Notes under the pieces: model-generated | Databases searched by the model: none | What the model was told of the DNA's origin: nothing | What the model saw: only the letters and a program-made list of their open reading frames with translations | NCBI RefSeq assembly: GCF_005503695.1 | Contig: NZ_SCMU01000025.1 | Span: forward strand, 1 to 45,320 | DNA length: 45,320 nt | Origin: Sphingopyxis sp. 2PD | GTDB taxonomy: Bacteria > Pseudomonadota > Alphaproteobacteria > Sphingomonadales > Sphingomonadaceae | Reading direction: 5' to 3' | Made by a program: the position numbers and the translations under genes | In this document: piece after piece, positions 26,462-37,073 of the stretch | How positions within the stretch are numbered: the stretch's first letter is position 1 | Layout of the letters: the number at the start of each line of letters is the position of its first letter

Positions 26462-28543
26462 ATGGATCGCGGCAACGACCTTTTTGTGACAAGGCTGTGG
26501 CAATCGGTGCTGGTGCTGCTGGCGCTCGCGCTGCTCGCCGTCAGTCCCGCGCAGGCGCAATCGACGCATATCCAGCCAAAGCTGGTTGCGGAAACCGCCG
26601 CGCCCGCGCCGGGCGGAACGACGACGCTGGCGCTCACCATGACCCCCGACAAGGGCTGGCACGGTTATTGGATCAACGGCGGCGACGCCGGGTTCGGGCT
26701 ATCGGTCGAATGGAATTTGCCCGAGGGTGTGACGGTCGCGCCGCTGCGCTATCCGGTGCCCGAACCGCTGATCCTGTTCGGCATGATGAACCATGTGTAC
26801 GAGCATCCCTATGCGCTGCTTGCCGATGTGGAAGTGGACGAAAGTGTCGCGCAGGGGAGCGACCTGACCCTGTCGGGGGTCGCCAATTGGCTGGCGTGTA
26901 CCGACAAGGTTTGCGTGCCGGAACGGTCCGTTGTTTCCGTTGCGCTGAAAGCTGGCGATGGAGCGGTGCCAGCCGCGTCGCGCAGCCGCTTCGACAGCTG
27001 GCGCGCGTTGTTGCCGCAGCCGCTCGATCGCAGCGGAACGTGGGAGCGGCGCGGCGATATGGTGCGCTTTGCTATTCCCCTGCCCGCCGGGTCAGCGCTC
27101 GACGCGCCCTATCTGTTCGCGCAGACGCAAAATCTGGTTGATTATGCCGCGCCGCAAACTTTCAGCCGCAACGGCGATTTCATCATCGTCGAGACGCGCG
27201 CAAAGGGAGAGGCGAGCGGGCCGGTCGCGGCGCTGCTCAAGCTCGGCGAAGGGCGCGGACTGTCGGTGCAGTTCGAACCGGGCGCGGTCCCCGCCGCGGG
27301 CGAGGCGATTGCAGGCCCGACGGACGCGATCGACTTGGGGCTGTTCTGGACCGCGCTCGGCGGTGCGATCCTCGGCGGGCTGATCCTGAACCTGATGCCC
27401 TGCGTCTTTCCGATCCTCAGCCTGAAGGCGCTGAGCCTTGCACGCTCGGGCGGCGATGCGCGGTCGGCTCAGGTCGAGGCGCTCGCCTATACCGCAGGGG
27501 CGATCGTCACCGCGCTGCTGCTCGGCGCCGCGCTGGTCGCGCTGCGTGCGGCAGGCGAGCAGGTCGGCTGGGCGTTCCAGTTGCAGCATCCGGTCAGCGT
27601 GCTGGCACTGCTGATCCTCGCGATTGCGATCACGCTCAACCTGCTGGGCACCTATGAGCTGCCGTCGTTCGGCGGCGGGCAGGCGCTGGCGGGCAAGGAG
27701 GGCGCAGCGGGCGGCTTCTGGACCGGGGCGCTTGCCGCCTTTGTCGCGACGCCGTGCAGCGGGCCGCTGCTCGGCGCGGCGCTGGGTGCAACATTGGTGC
27801 TGCCCGCATGGGCAGCGCTCCCGATTTTCGGTGGCCTTGGACTCGGCCTTGCCCTGCCCTTTCTTGCCGTCGGTTTCATTCCGGCGCTGCGCAACCGGCT
27901 GCCCAAGCCGGGGCCGTGGATGGATCGGTTCCGCAAATGGATGGCGCTGCCGATGGGACTGACCGCGCTGGCGCTTGGCTGGTTGCTGTGGCGGCAAGGC
28001 GGCGCGAGCACAGATACCGGTTCGCTTCTCGTGATAGGCACCATCTTGCTGGCAGTTGTAACGCTCTACAATTACGGCGCTTGGCAGAAGCGAAAGCGGA
28101 ATGGTTGGGGGGTTGCTATCGGAGCGATGGCTTTGTCTATGTCCTTCGTCATCTATGCGACTGCGCCAAACGCCATTTCGACTTCGACACAGCGTAAGCT
28201 GACAAGTGCCTCAACCTTCTCCCCCAATGCTCTCGCCAAAGCGCGCGCCACCGGCAAACCGGTGTTCGTCTATTTCACCGCCGACTGGTGCCTGTCGTGC
28301 AAGGCGAACGAGGCGGGCGCGATCAACCGCGCGGCGGTGCAGACGGCGTTCGACAAGGCGGGCGTCGTCACGCTGGTCGGCGACTGGACCAATGGCGATC
28401 CGGTCATCACGCGGACGCTGGCCGAACATGGCCGCAACAGCGTGCCGCTGTATCTGTGGTACGCGCCGGGGACGGCGCAGCCCGAGATCCTGCCGCAGAT
28501 TTTGACGCCGGGGATGCTTACGGACAAGGTCAAGGCGAAGTGA
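26462..28543 (+). CDS. DsbD/ScsB-type thiol:disulfide interchange transmembrane protein
   Basis: 693 aa from the ATG at 26462. A signal sequence (ends about Ala-Gln-Ala) precedes a periplasmic DsbC/DsbD-N-like domain with NWLACTDKVCVPE. Next comes the eight-helix DsbD core carrying the paired redox Cys in NLMPCVFPILS and VATPCSGPLLG. A C-terminal thioredoxin domain with WCLSC (about residue 610) and VPLYLWY completes it. It passes electrons from cytoplasmic thioredoxin to periplasmic thiol proteins, for example for cytochrome maturation or copper tolerance. The N-terminal domain resembles ScsB more than E. coli DsbD. Divergent from phoK. An ATG at 26441 is an alternative start. Confidence 0.92.
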   Translation: MDRGNDLFVTRLWQSVLVLLALALLAVSPAQAQSTHIQPKLVAETAAPAPGGTTTLALTMTPDKGWHGYWINGGDAGFGLSVEWNLPEGVTVAPLRYPVPEPLILFGMMNHVYEHPYALLADVEVDESVAQGSDLTLSGVANWLACTDKVCVPERSVVSVALKAGDGAVPAASRSRFDSWRALLPQPLDRSGTWERRGDMVRFAIPLPAGSALDAPYLFAQTQNLVDYAAPQTFSRNGDFIIVETRAKGEASGPVAALLKLGEGRGLSVQFEPGAVPAAGEAIAGPTDAIDLGLFWTALGGAILGGLILNLMPCVFPILSLKALSLARSGGDARSAQVEALAYTAGAIVTALLLGAALVALRAAGEQVGWAFQLQHPVSVLALLILAIAITLNLLGTYELPSFGGGQALAGKEGAAGGFWTGALAAFVATPCSGPLLGAALGATLVLPAWAALPIFGGLGLGLALPFLAVGFIPALRNRLPKPGPWMDRFRKWMALPMGLTALALGWLLWRQGGASTDTGSLLVIGTILLAVVTLYNYGAWQKRKRNGWGVAIGAMALSMSFVIYATAPNAISTSTQRKLTSASTFSPNALAKARATGKPVFVYFTADWCLSCKANEAGAINRAAVQTAFDKAGVVTLVGDWTNGDPVITRTLAEHGRNSVPLYLWYAPGTAQPEILPQILTPGMLTDKVKAK

Positions 28544-28554
28544 TCGCCCCTGGT

Positions 28555-28647
28555 CGTCATTGCGAGCGAAGCGAGGCAATCTCCGGCTATCGGCCTCTGC
28601 CGACGATAGCTGGGGATTGCCGCGTCGCTTCGCTCCTCGCAATGACG
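28555..28647. repeat. Mirrored intergenic repeat (CGTCATTGCGAG family)
   Basis: CGTCATTGCGAG (28555-28566) and its complement CTCGCAATGACG (28636-28647) bound the element, with further inner complementarity (GAAGCGA/TCGCTTC and GCAATC/GATTGC). It lies between the DsbD-like and TlyA genes, which point the same way. Confidence 0.8.
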
Positions 28648-28658
28648 AGGTTAGGCTG

Positions 28659-29399
28659 ATGGCCAAGGTCCGCGCCGACCAACTACTCGTCGATCGCGGG
28701 CTGGCCGAAAGCCGGACGCGGGCGCAGGCGCTGATCCTTGCCGGGCTCGCATTCGTCGGCGACCGCAAGATCGACAAGGCGGGGCAACAGGTCGCCGATG
28801 ACGCCGATGTGAGCGTCAAGGGGCGCGACCATCCGTGGGTGTCGCGCGGCGGGATCAAGCTTGACCATGCGCTGACGCACCTCGGCTGGGATGTGACGGG
28901 CGTGGTGGCGATCGATGTCGGGTCGTCGACCGGGGGGTTCACCGACGTGTTGCTGAGCCGCGGTGCGGCGCGCGTCTATGCGGTCGATTCGGGGACGAAC
29001 CAGCTGGCGTGGAAACTGCGACAGGACGACCGCGTCATCGTTCACGAACAGACGAGCGCGCGCATCCTGACCGCCGCGCACATCCCCGAACCCGTCGACC
29101 TGATCGTCTGCGACGCGAGCTTTATCGCGCTGTCCAAGGTGCTGCCGGTGCCGATGTCGTTCGCCAAGCCCGGCGCGCGCATCGTCGCCTTGATCAAGCC
29201 GCAGTTCGAGGCCGAACGGCACGAGGTGGGCAAGAAGGGCGTCATACGCGATGCCGCGGTCCACGCGCGCGTGTGTGCGGCGGTGCGCGATTGGCTGGAA
29301 CAGAATGGCTGGACGGTCGTTGAAACGGTCGAAAGCCCGATCACCGGGCCGGAGGGTAATGTCGAATTTCTGATCGCCGCGGTCAAAGCTGCCGCTTGA
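28659..29399 (+). CDS. tlyA: TlyA family rRNA 2'-O-methyltransferase
   Basis: 246 aa from the ATG at 28659. N-terminal S4 RNA-binding domain (about 3-60; RADQLLVDRGLAESRTRAQALILAG) and an FtsJ/RrmJ-like SAM methyltransferase domain (about 60-240) with the SAM motif VAIDVGSSTGGFTDVLL, YAVDSGTNQLAWKLR and catalytic-region CDASFIALSKVLP. TlyA methylates riboses in 16S and/or 23S rRNA and is often mislabelled hemolysin. The start lies just after the intergenic repeat with only a weak ribosome-binding site. Confidence 0.92.
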   Translation: MAKVRADQLLVDRGLAESRTRAQALILAGLAFVGDRKIDKAGQQVADDADVSVKGRDHPWVSRGGIKLDHALTHLGWDVTGVVAIDVGSSTGGFTDVLLSRGAARVYAVDSGTNQLAWKLRQDDRVIVHEQTSARILTAAHIPEPVDLIVCDASFIALSKVLPVPMSFAKPGARIVALIKPQFEAERHEVGKKGVIRDAAVHARVCAAVRDWLEQNGWTVVETVESPITGPEGNVEFLIAAVKAAA

Positions 29400-29460
29400 C
29401 GCCAGCCCCGCCCGCCGCGACATCCTAGATCAGCCGATTCCCGCGCAAAGGACCATGTGC

Positions 29461-30012
29461 ATGACCGAGATCGCTACCCCGGGACAACTTCGAATGTCGT
29501 ACCTTCGCTGGGCGATGGTGACCGTCCCCGCGATCGTCCTGATCGGCAGCCTGATGGGGGTGCTGTCGAACAGCGGTTATGGCAATCGCTGGTTCGCCGC
29601 GCTCGACCTGCCCGAGATCACTCCGCCGGGATGGGTGTTTGCCACCGTCTGGCCGATTCTTTACATCATGCTCGGGCTGGCGCTCGCGATGATCCTGCAC
29701 GCCCGCGGCGCGAAGGGACGCGGGCTGGCGCTGACGTTGTTCTTTGTCCAGCTGATCGCCAACTTCGCCTGGTCGCCGCTGTTTTTCGGGCAATATCAGG
29801 TGACGAGCGCGCTGTACCTGATCATCTTCATCCTGCTGACGACGATCGCGACCGCTTTTGCCTTTGCCCCGATCCGCAAGGCCGCGGCGTGGCTGCTCGT
29901 GCCCTACATGGTGTGGCTGAGCTTTGCGACGATCCTGAATTTTCAGATCGACCAGCGCAATCCCGACGCCGAAACCCTTGTCCCCACCGCCGCCAGCACC
30001 CAGATAGGATAA
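29461..30012 (+). CDS. tspO: TspO/MBR family tryptophan-rich sensory protein
   Basis: 183 aa from the ATG at 29461, nine bases after AAGGA; the ATG at 29455 is only three bases away. Five transmembrane helices, with family motifs WFAALDLPEITPPGWVFATVWPILYI, ANFAWSPLFFGQ and LVPYMVWLSFATILNFQIDQRNP. TspO binds porphyrins and cholesterol-like ligands in the outer or inner membrane and modulates tetrapyrrole and stress responses in Alphaproteobacteria. The N-terminal 15 residues are a soluble extension. Followed by the BMFP gene after 38 bases. Confidence 0.95.
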   Translation: MTEIATPGQLRMSYLRWAMVTVPAIVLIGSLMGVLSNSGYGNRWFAALDLPEITPPGWVFATVWPILYIMLGLALAMILHARGAKGRGLALTLFFVQLIANFAWSPLFFGQYQVTSALYLIIFILLTTIATAFAFAPIRKAAAWLLVPYMVWLSFATILNFQIDQRNPDAETLVPTAASTQIG

Positions 30013-30049
30013 CGGCAAGGGACTGAACGTCCGACAAAGGAATTTGAAG

Positions 30050-30394
30050 ATGCAGAGCGAAAACCGCTTTTTCGACGATCTGGCCAAGATGGTGAACGGC
30101 ATTGCCGGTACGGTCGCGGGCGCCGGCCGCGAAGCCGAGGCCGCGATGCGCGAGCGCGCCAAGGAATGGGTCGGCCGGATGGATTTCGTCAGCCGCGAAG
30201 AATTTGAAGCGGTGAAGCAGATGGCGGCCACCGCGCGCGCCGAAACCGAAGCGCTGAAGGCGCGGCTCGACAAGCTGGAAGGCGCGGCGAAGCCTGCGGC
30301 GACGGCGCCGAAAGCAGCGGCCAAGCCTGCTGCTGCGCCCAAGGCCGCGGCGAAGCCCGCCGCTGCGAAACCGGCGCAAAAGCCCAAAAGCTGA
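30050..30394 (+). CDS. BMFP-domain protein (UbiK-like ubiquinone accessory factor)
   Basis: 114 aa from the ATG at 30050, with AAAGGA eight bases upstream. Residues about 1-80 form the BMFP coiled-coil: an amphipathic start, then DFVSREEFEAVKQMAATARAETEALKARLDKLE as a trimeric coiled coil. The remainder is a Lys-Pro-Ala-rich flexible tail. Members (YqiC/UbiK) bind membranes and assist aerobic ubiquinone synthesis in gammaproteobacteria. Direct evidence for that role in sphingomonads is not visible here. Confidence 0.85.
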   Translation: MQSENRFFDDLAKMVNGIAGTVAGAGREAEAAMRERAKEWVGRMDFVSREEFEAVKQMAATARAETEALKARLDKLEGAAKPAATAPKAAAKPAAAPKAAAKPAAAKPAQKPKS

Positions 30395-30402
30395 TTTCGT
30401 CA

Positions 30403-30497
30403 TCCCGGCGCGGGCCGGGATCTCAACCTTGCGCCCTCACGCACCGGCGAGACCCCGGCCTTTGCCGCGGTGACGGTCCACCTGTGCCGGGGTGACA
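30403..30497. repeat. Intergenic repeat fragment (CGTCATCCCGG family)
   Basis: CGTCATCCCGGCGCGGGCCG followed by GGATCTC, then GAGACCCCGGCC and a GGGGTGACAG end, form a degenerate mirrored element between the BMFP and YbjN genes, of the class whose full form reads GATCCCGGC...GCCGGGATGACG. Confidence 0.55.
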
Positions 30498-30555
30498 GTT
30501 TATTGGTGGGCGGTCCAGACTCGCCACCCGCCCTAACACCCGCTAAAGCGCCCCG

Positions 30556-31062
30556 ATGAGCGAAGATATTTACGACGACGACGACGGTCAGGACGCAGCC
30601 CCGATGGATATGCTGTCGTCCTATTTCGCCGCGCACGACTGGCCGCACGAAATGGTCGGCGAGGATGAAATCGTCGCGACCGCGCAAGGCAGCTGGACCG
30701 CCTATGAACTGCGTGCAGTGTGGCGCGCCGACGATGGCGTCATCCAGCTGCTCGCCTTCCCCGACATCCGCGTCGTCGAGGAAAAACGCGCCGTGGCGCA
30801 CGAAGCGCTGGCGCTGATCAACGAACAATTGTGGCTCGGGCATTTCGAGCTGTGGTCGAACAGCGGGACTATATTATTCCGGCACGGGATGTTGCTGGGC
30901 AGCGATGGTTCGCTGGCGCTCGACATGACCGAGACGCTGATCGAAAGCGCGATCGACGAATGCGAGCGCTTTTACCCGGTGTTCCAGTTCGTGCTGTGGG
31001 GCGGCAAGTCGCCCGCCGAGGCGTTGGCGGCTTCGCTGATCGAAACGCGGGGCGAGGCTTAA
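30556..31062 (+). CDS. YbjN domain protein
   Basis: 168-aa soluble protein with an acidic N-terminus (SEDIYDDDDGQD) and a YbjN/type-III-secretion-chaperone-like domain over about 20-160. Conserved parts are the WTAYELRAVWRADDGVIQLLAFPDI strand region and the NEQLWLGHFELWSNSGTILFRHGML segment, plus ECERFYPVFQFVLWGGKSPAEAL near the end. Function in Alphaproteobacteria is unknown; the gene commonly sits beside proC in this group, whereas here about 6 kb separates them. Confidence 0.87.
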   Translation: MSEDIYDDDDGQDAAPMDMLSSYFAAHDWPHEMVGEDEIVATAQGSWTAYELRAVWRADDGVIQLLAFPDIRVVEEKRAVAHEALALINEQLWLGHFELWSNSGTILFRHGMLLGSDGSLALDMTETLIESAIDECERFYPVFQFVLWGGKSPAEALAASLIETRGEA

Positions 31063-31076
31063 CGCTCACCCCGGAT

Positions 31077-31155
31077 CCGTTCGTGTCGAGCGAAGTCGAG
31101 ACACGTTGGGATCGCGCTACCCTTCGTGTGTCTCGACTTCGCTCGACACGAACGG
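31077..31155. repeat. Mirrored intergenic repeat (CGTGTCGAGCGAAGTCGAG family)
   Basis: Perfect 28-bp inverted arms at 31077-31104 and 31128-31155 separated by 23 bases, between the convergent YbjN and beta-helix genes. The strongest inverted repeat in the window. Confidence 0.9.
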
Positions 31156-31172
31156 GTTTGGGAAGTCTGGGC

Positions 31173-32126
31173 TCAGCGTTTCTCGAACCGCGTCAGCCCC
31201 GCACCCAGCTCATTCGCCCCGATCGCCAACGCCTCGCCGCTCCAGTCGGCAACGAACACCGACTTGCGCCCGATACCGGCGGGCAGGCTGGCGCGGTTGC
31301 CGGCAATCGACAGCCCGCGCGACGGGTTCTTCCGCTCCTCGGCTGCGACCGCGATCAGCGCCGAATAATTTTCCTTGTCCTTGCCCTGAACAAACATGTT
31401 GTTCGCGATCCGGCCGACCGACCCCGACGGCAGGTCGATCATGTAATTGGTCGCCGTCCCCTGCGTGTCGTCGAAACTATTGTCGTTGATGTCGACCGTG
31501 ACCGCGCGGGTTTTCAGATAATGGCCGCCGCTGCCCTTTTCGAAGCGCGTCCGCGTGACGACGACCTTGCCGTAAATGCCGGTGTAAACGCTGTGCGCGC
31601 AGCTGAGGCCGCGGTCGCAGCGGCCGAGGCGCGAAAAGGTCGAGCGGTCGATCGTCAATGTCGCTTCGGGATCGTCGGCGGTCAAAATGCCCTGTTCGCT
31701 GGCCCGGAACAGGCTGTTGACGATCTCGAGATCGCTTTGCTCCAGCCGGATCCCCGCACCATTGCCGTCGGGGACGCGCATGTTCTGGAACACCAGCCCG
31801 TCGACCCGCGCGCCTGCGCCGCGCAGCACCAGCGCCGCCTTGCCCTCGCAAGTGACGCCGTCAAAAATCGCGCGGCCCGGTTCGGCGGCGACAAAGGCGA
31901 TGCGCCCCGCGGTCTGCACCGCGCAGTCGCGGTGATAGCCGGGCGCGATGCGGATCGTCCCCTCGCCTTCACCAATCGCATCGACGGCGTCCTGGAGGCG
32001 ATTGAAGCCGCGGCCATCGACGCTGTAGGGCGCGCCGCCGGTCTGCGCGGGGAGCGGCGCCGGGGCGAGGAGGAGCGGCAAGGCGAGCAGCGGCAGCAGG
32101 GGCCGACGGAGGAATGACTCGAGCAT
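31173..32126 (-). CDS. Exported right-handed beta-helix protein
   Basis: 317 aa with a signal peptide (about 1-27, ending Pro-Ala-Gln). The body consists of parallel beta-helix rungs: repeated short strands such as GAGARVDGLVFQNMRV, SDLEIVNSLFRASEQGIL, ATLTIDRSTFSRL and VTVDINDNSFDD. A DGRGFNRLQDAVDAIGEGEGTIRIAPG opening is typical of pectate-lyase-like and NosD-like proteins. Such folds bind or cleave polysaccharides, but no lyase catalytic set is recognised, so enzymatic activity is uncertain. Likely periplasmic or surface-located. Confidence 0.8.
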   Translation of the reverse strand: MLESFLRRPLLPLLALPLLLAPAPLPAQTGGAPYSVDGRGFNRLQDAVDAIGEGEGTIRIAPGYHRDCAVQTAGRIAFVAAEPGRAIFDGVTCEGKAALVLRGAGARVDGLVFQNMRVPDGNGAGIRLEQSDLEIVNSLFRASEQGILTADDPEATLTIDRSTFSRLGRCDRGLSCAHSVYTGIYGKVVVTRTRFEKGSGGHYLKTRAVTVDINDNSFDDTQGTATNYMIDLPSGSVGRIANNMFVQGKDKENYSALIAVAAEERKNPSRGLSIAGNRASLPAGIGRKSVFVADWSGEALAIGANELGAGLTRFEKR

Positions 32127-32230
32127 GGGCGGGCCATAGCGGTTTTTACGGCGGCAGTCGTTGGCGAAGCTGGTTAATCCTTGGCGTGTCCTGTTGTCGG
32201 ACAGAAGGTCGCGTGAACATTAAGACCTTC

Positions 32231-32332
32231 GTCATGCTGAACTTGTTTCAGCATCCATGGCCTGCGCTCTCAACAAACGCGGCGGCTAGGGACAGGTCGG
32301 GCCATGGACCCTGAAACAAGTTCAGGGTGACG
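32231..32332. repeat. Mirrored intergenic repeat (GTCATGCTGAACTTGTTTCAG family)
   Basis: The arm starting at 32231 and the complementary arm ending at 32332 pair over the words TGAACTTGTTTCAG and CCATGGCC, with mismatches, around a 37-nt centre. Lies between the beta-helix and metH genes. Confidence 0.8.
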
Positions 32333-32345
32333 ATAAGGCAAGGAC

Positions 32346-34970
<2,625 letters not shown>

Positions 34971-34984
34971 TTCGGTCTTCTTCT

Positions 34985-35086
34985 CCCCTCCCGCTTGCGG
35001 GAGGGGTCGGGGGAGGGTCTGTCAAATTGTCGGGCGGTAGAGGAGCAATCAGGCCCTCCCCTAGCCCCTCCCGCAAGCGGGAGGGG
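34985..35086. repeat. Two hairpins of a G/C-rich repeat inside the met operon
   Basis: CCCCTCCCGC-tt-GCGGGAGGGG (34985-35006) and CCCCTCCCGC-aa-GCGGGAGGGG (35065-35086) are two perfect 10-bp-stem hairpins. With the inner GGGGGAGGG/CCCTCCCC words they form a larger mirrored element filling the gap between the two metH genes. Confidence 0.88.
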
Positions 35087-35088
35087 GA

Positions 35089-36138
35089 CTATGCTGCCAT
35101 CGTGAACGGCTCCAGCCCGGCCAGCCGCGTCCGCACCGGCACTTGCGGAATCTGCCGAGCGGGCAATCCCGCGACGGCTTTCGCCATCGCCGCGATATGC
35201 GCGGGGGTCGAACCGCAGCAGCCGCCGAGGATATTGACCTGGCCATGATCGGCCCATTCGCGCACCAGCTCTGCGGTCGTTTCGGGCAGTTCGTCATATT
35301 CGCCGAGCTCGTTGGGCAGGCCCGCGTTCGGGTAAACCATCACCAGCGCGTCGGCGATGTCCGAGAGCACCTTGACGTGCGGACGCAGCTGCGATGCGCC
35401 GAACGAGCAGTTGAGGCCGATCGTCAACGGCTTGGCATGGCGCACCGCATACCAGAAGGCCTCGACCGTATGGCCCGACAGGTTGCGGCCACTGAGGTCG
35501 GTCAGCGTCATCGAGATCATCAGCGGCAGCTCGCGGCCGACCTTGGCCTCGGCCTCCAGCGTCGCGGCGATGCCTGCCTTGGCGTTGAGCGTGTCGAAAA
35601 TCGTTTCGATCAGGATGAAATCCGCACCGCCCTCGGCGAGCGCGACGACCTGTTCCAGATAGACGTCCTTCAATTCGTCGAAATCGATCTCGCGAAAGCC
35701 GGGATTGTTCACATCGGGCGACAGCGACAGCGTCTTGTTCGTCGGCCCGACCGCGCCCGCGACAAAGCGGCGGCGCCCGTCGATGCCTTCATATTTGACC
35801 GCGGTTTCGCGGCCCAGTCGTGCGCTTTCGCGGTTGATGTCGCCAACAAGATGCTCGGCGCCATAATCGGCCTGGCTGATCCGGTTGGCGCTGAAGGTGT
35901 TGGTCGACACGATGTCCGACCCCGCCGCCAGATAGGCCTCGCCGATCGCGGTCACGACGTCGGGGCGGGTCAGCGCCAATATGTCGTTATTGCCCTTTTG
36001 ATCGTGACCAAGGCCGAGCGATCCAGCGTAGTCGGCCTCAACCAGCTTGCGAGTCTGGATCTGGGTACCCCAGCCCCCGTCGGTGAGCAGGATGCGCTCT
36101 TTCGCCGCGGCTAAGAGAGCTTCGCGAGCGCTGTTCAT
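35089..36138 (-). CDS. Homocysteine methyltransferase module of methionine synthase (MetH N-terminal part)
   Basis: 349 aa from the ATG at 36138, overlapping the metF stop (ATGA). Corresponds to the first domain of full-length MetH: a TIM barrel that binds homocysteine through zinc. Ligand Cys are visible in GLNCSFGA (about 235) and GGCCGSTP (about 305). Other family parts are LLTDGGWGTQIQ, DIVSTNTFSANRISQADYG, AGAVGPTNKTLSLSPDVNNPGFR and LIETIFDTLNAKA. It works as a separate polypeptide together with the downstream folate/B12 subunit, which lies 118 bp away beyond a repeat. Confidence 0.94.
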   Translation of the reverse strand: MNSAREALLAAAKERILLTDGGWGTQIQTRKLVEADYAGSLGLGHDQKGNNDILALTRPDVVTAIGEAYLAAGSDIVSTNTFSANRISQADYGAEHLVGDINRESARLGRETAVKYEGIDGRRRFVAGAVGPTNKTLSLSPDVNNPGFREIDFDELKDVYLEQVVALAEGGADFILIETIFDTLNAKAGIAATLEAEAKVGRELPLMISMTLTDLSGRNLSGHTVEAFWYAVRHAKPLTIGLNCSFGASQLRPHVKVLSDIADALVMVYPNAGLPNELGEYDELPETTAELVREWADHGQVNILGGCCGSTPAHIAAMAKAVAGLPARQIPQVPVRTRLAGLEPFTMAA

Positions 36139-37073
36139 GCTGCCTGATCCTTTGCGGTCGAGACCGGCCGCAGCCCCAGCAGATGACAAATGGCATAGCT
36201 GAGCTCGGCGCGGTTCAAGGTGTAGAAATGGAAATCGCGGACCCCGCCCGCATAGAGGCGGCGGCACATTTCGGCGGCGACGGTCGCCGCAACCAGCTGG
36301 CGCGCACCGGGATGGTCGTCGAGCCCGTCGAACAGCGACACCATCCACGCCGGGATCGCGGTGCCGCACATGTCGGCCATGCGCCGCGTCTGCGACACAT
36401 TCGATACGGGCAAGATGCCGGGAATGATCGGCGCGTCGATCCCCGCCGCTACCGCCGCGTCGCGGAAGCGCAGGAAGCTGTCGGGCGCGAAAAAGAACTG
36501 GGTGATCGCACGGTTCGCCCCTGCGTCGAGCTTGCGCTTCAGATTGTCGAGGTCGGCCTGCGGGCAGTCGGCGTCGGGGTGCGTTTCGGGGTAGGCGGCG
36601 ACTGAGATCTCAAACGGTGCGATCGCCTTCAACCCCGCGACCAGTTCAACCGCATTGGCGTAACCGTCGGGATGTGCGCGATACGGTTCCCCGCCCGGCA
36701 CATCGCCGCGCAGCGCGACGATATGGCGTACCCCGGCCTCCCAATAGGCTTCCGCCACTTCGTTGATTTCCGCGCGCGATGCCTCGACGCAGGTCAGGTG
36801 CGCCGCGGGCGGTACCGCGCTTTCGGCGGCGATGCGCGCAACGGTGGCATGGGTGCGCTCGCGCGTCGAACCGCCCGCGCCATAGGTCACCGATACGAAG
36901 CTGGGGTCCAAGGGTTCGAGGGTTCGGAACGTATCCCAAAGCTGCGCTTCCATCTTCTCCGTTTTGGGCGGAAAAAATTCGAAGCTGACGCCGATGTCAC
37001 CCTCGAGATTGGCGAACAGCGGCGACGCCGCGGCGCGGCGGGCCTCGGCCAGCGAGTTCAAGTTCGACGTCAT
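36135..37073 (-). CDS. metF: Methylenetetrahydrofolate reductase
   Basis: 312 aa flavoprotein that makes 5-methyl-tetrahydrofolate, the methyl donor for MetH. TIM barrel with SFEFFPPKTEKMEAQLW (catalytic Glu) near residue 30, VTYGAGGSTRERTH near 63, HLTCVEASRAEI, ALRGDVPGG near 120, FFFAPDSFLRF and IPGILPVSNVSQTRRMA near 220. Its ATG overlaps the stop of the upstream ArsR-methyltransferase gene (ATGA) and its stop overlaps the MetH N-terminal gene, a tightly coupled operon that supplies methyl groups for methionine. Confidence 0.96.
   Translation of the reverse strand: MTSNLNSLAEARRAAASPLFANLEGDIGVSFEFFPPKTEKMEAQLWDTFRTLEPLDPSFVSVTYGAGGSTRERTHATVARIAAESAVPPAAHLTCVEASRAEINEVAEAYWEAGVRHIVALRGDVPGGEPYRAHPDGYANAVELVAGLKAIAPFEISVAAYPETHPDADCPQADLDNLKRKLDAGANRAITQFFFAPDSFLRFRDAAVAAGIDAPIIPGILPVSNVSQTRRMADMCGTAIPAWMVSLFDGLDDHPGARQLVAATVAAEMCRRLYAGGVRDFHFYTLNRAELSYAICHLLGLRPVSTAKDQAA

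Noticed and set aside
26362..26652. Extended N-terminus of the alkaline phosphatase
   Set aside because: It would overlap the signal peptide coding region of the divergent DsbD-like gene and would place a signal peptide 97 residues inside the protein.
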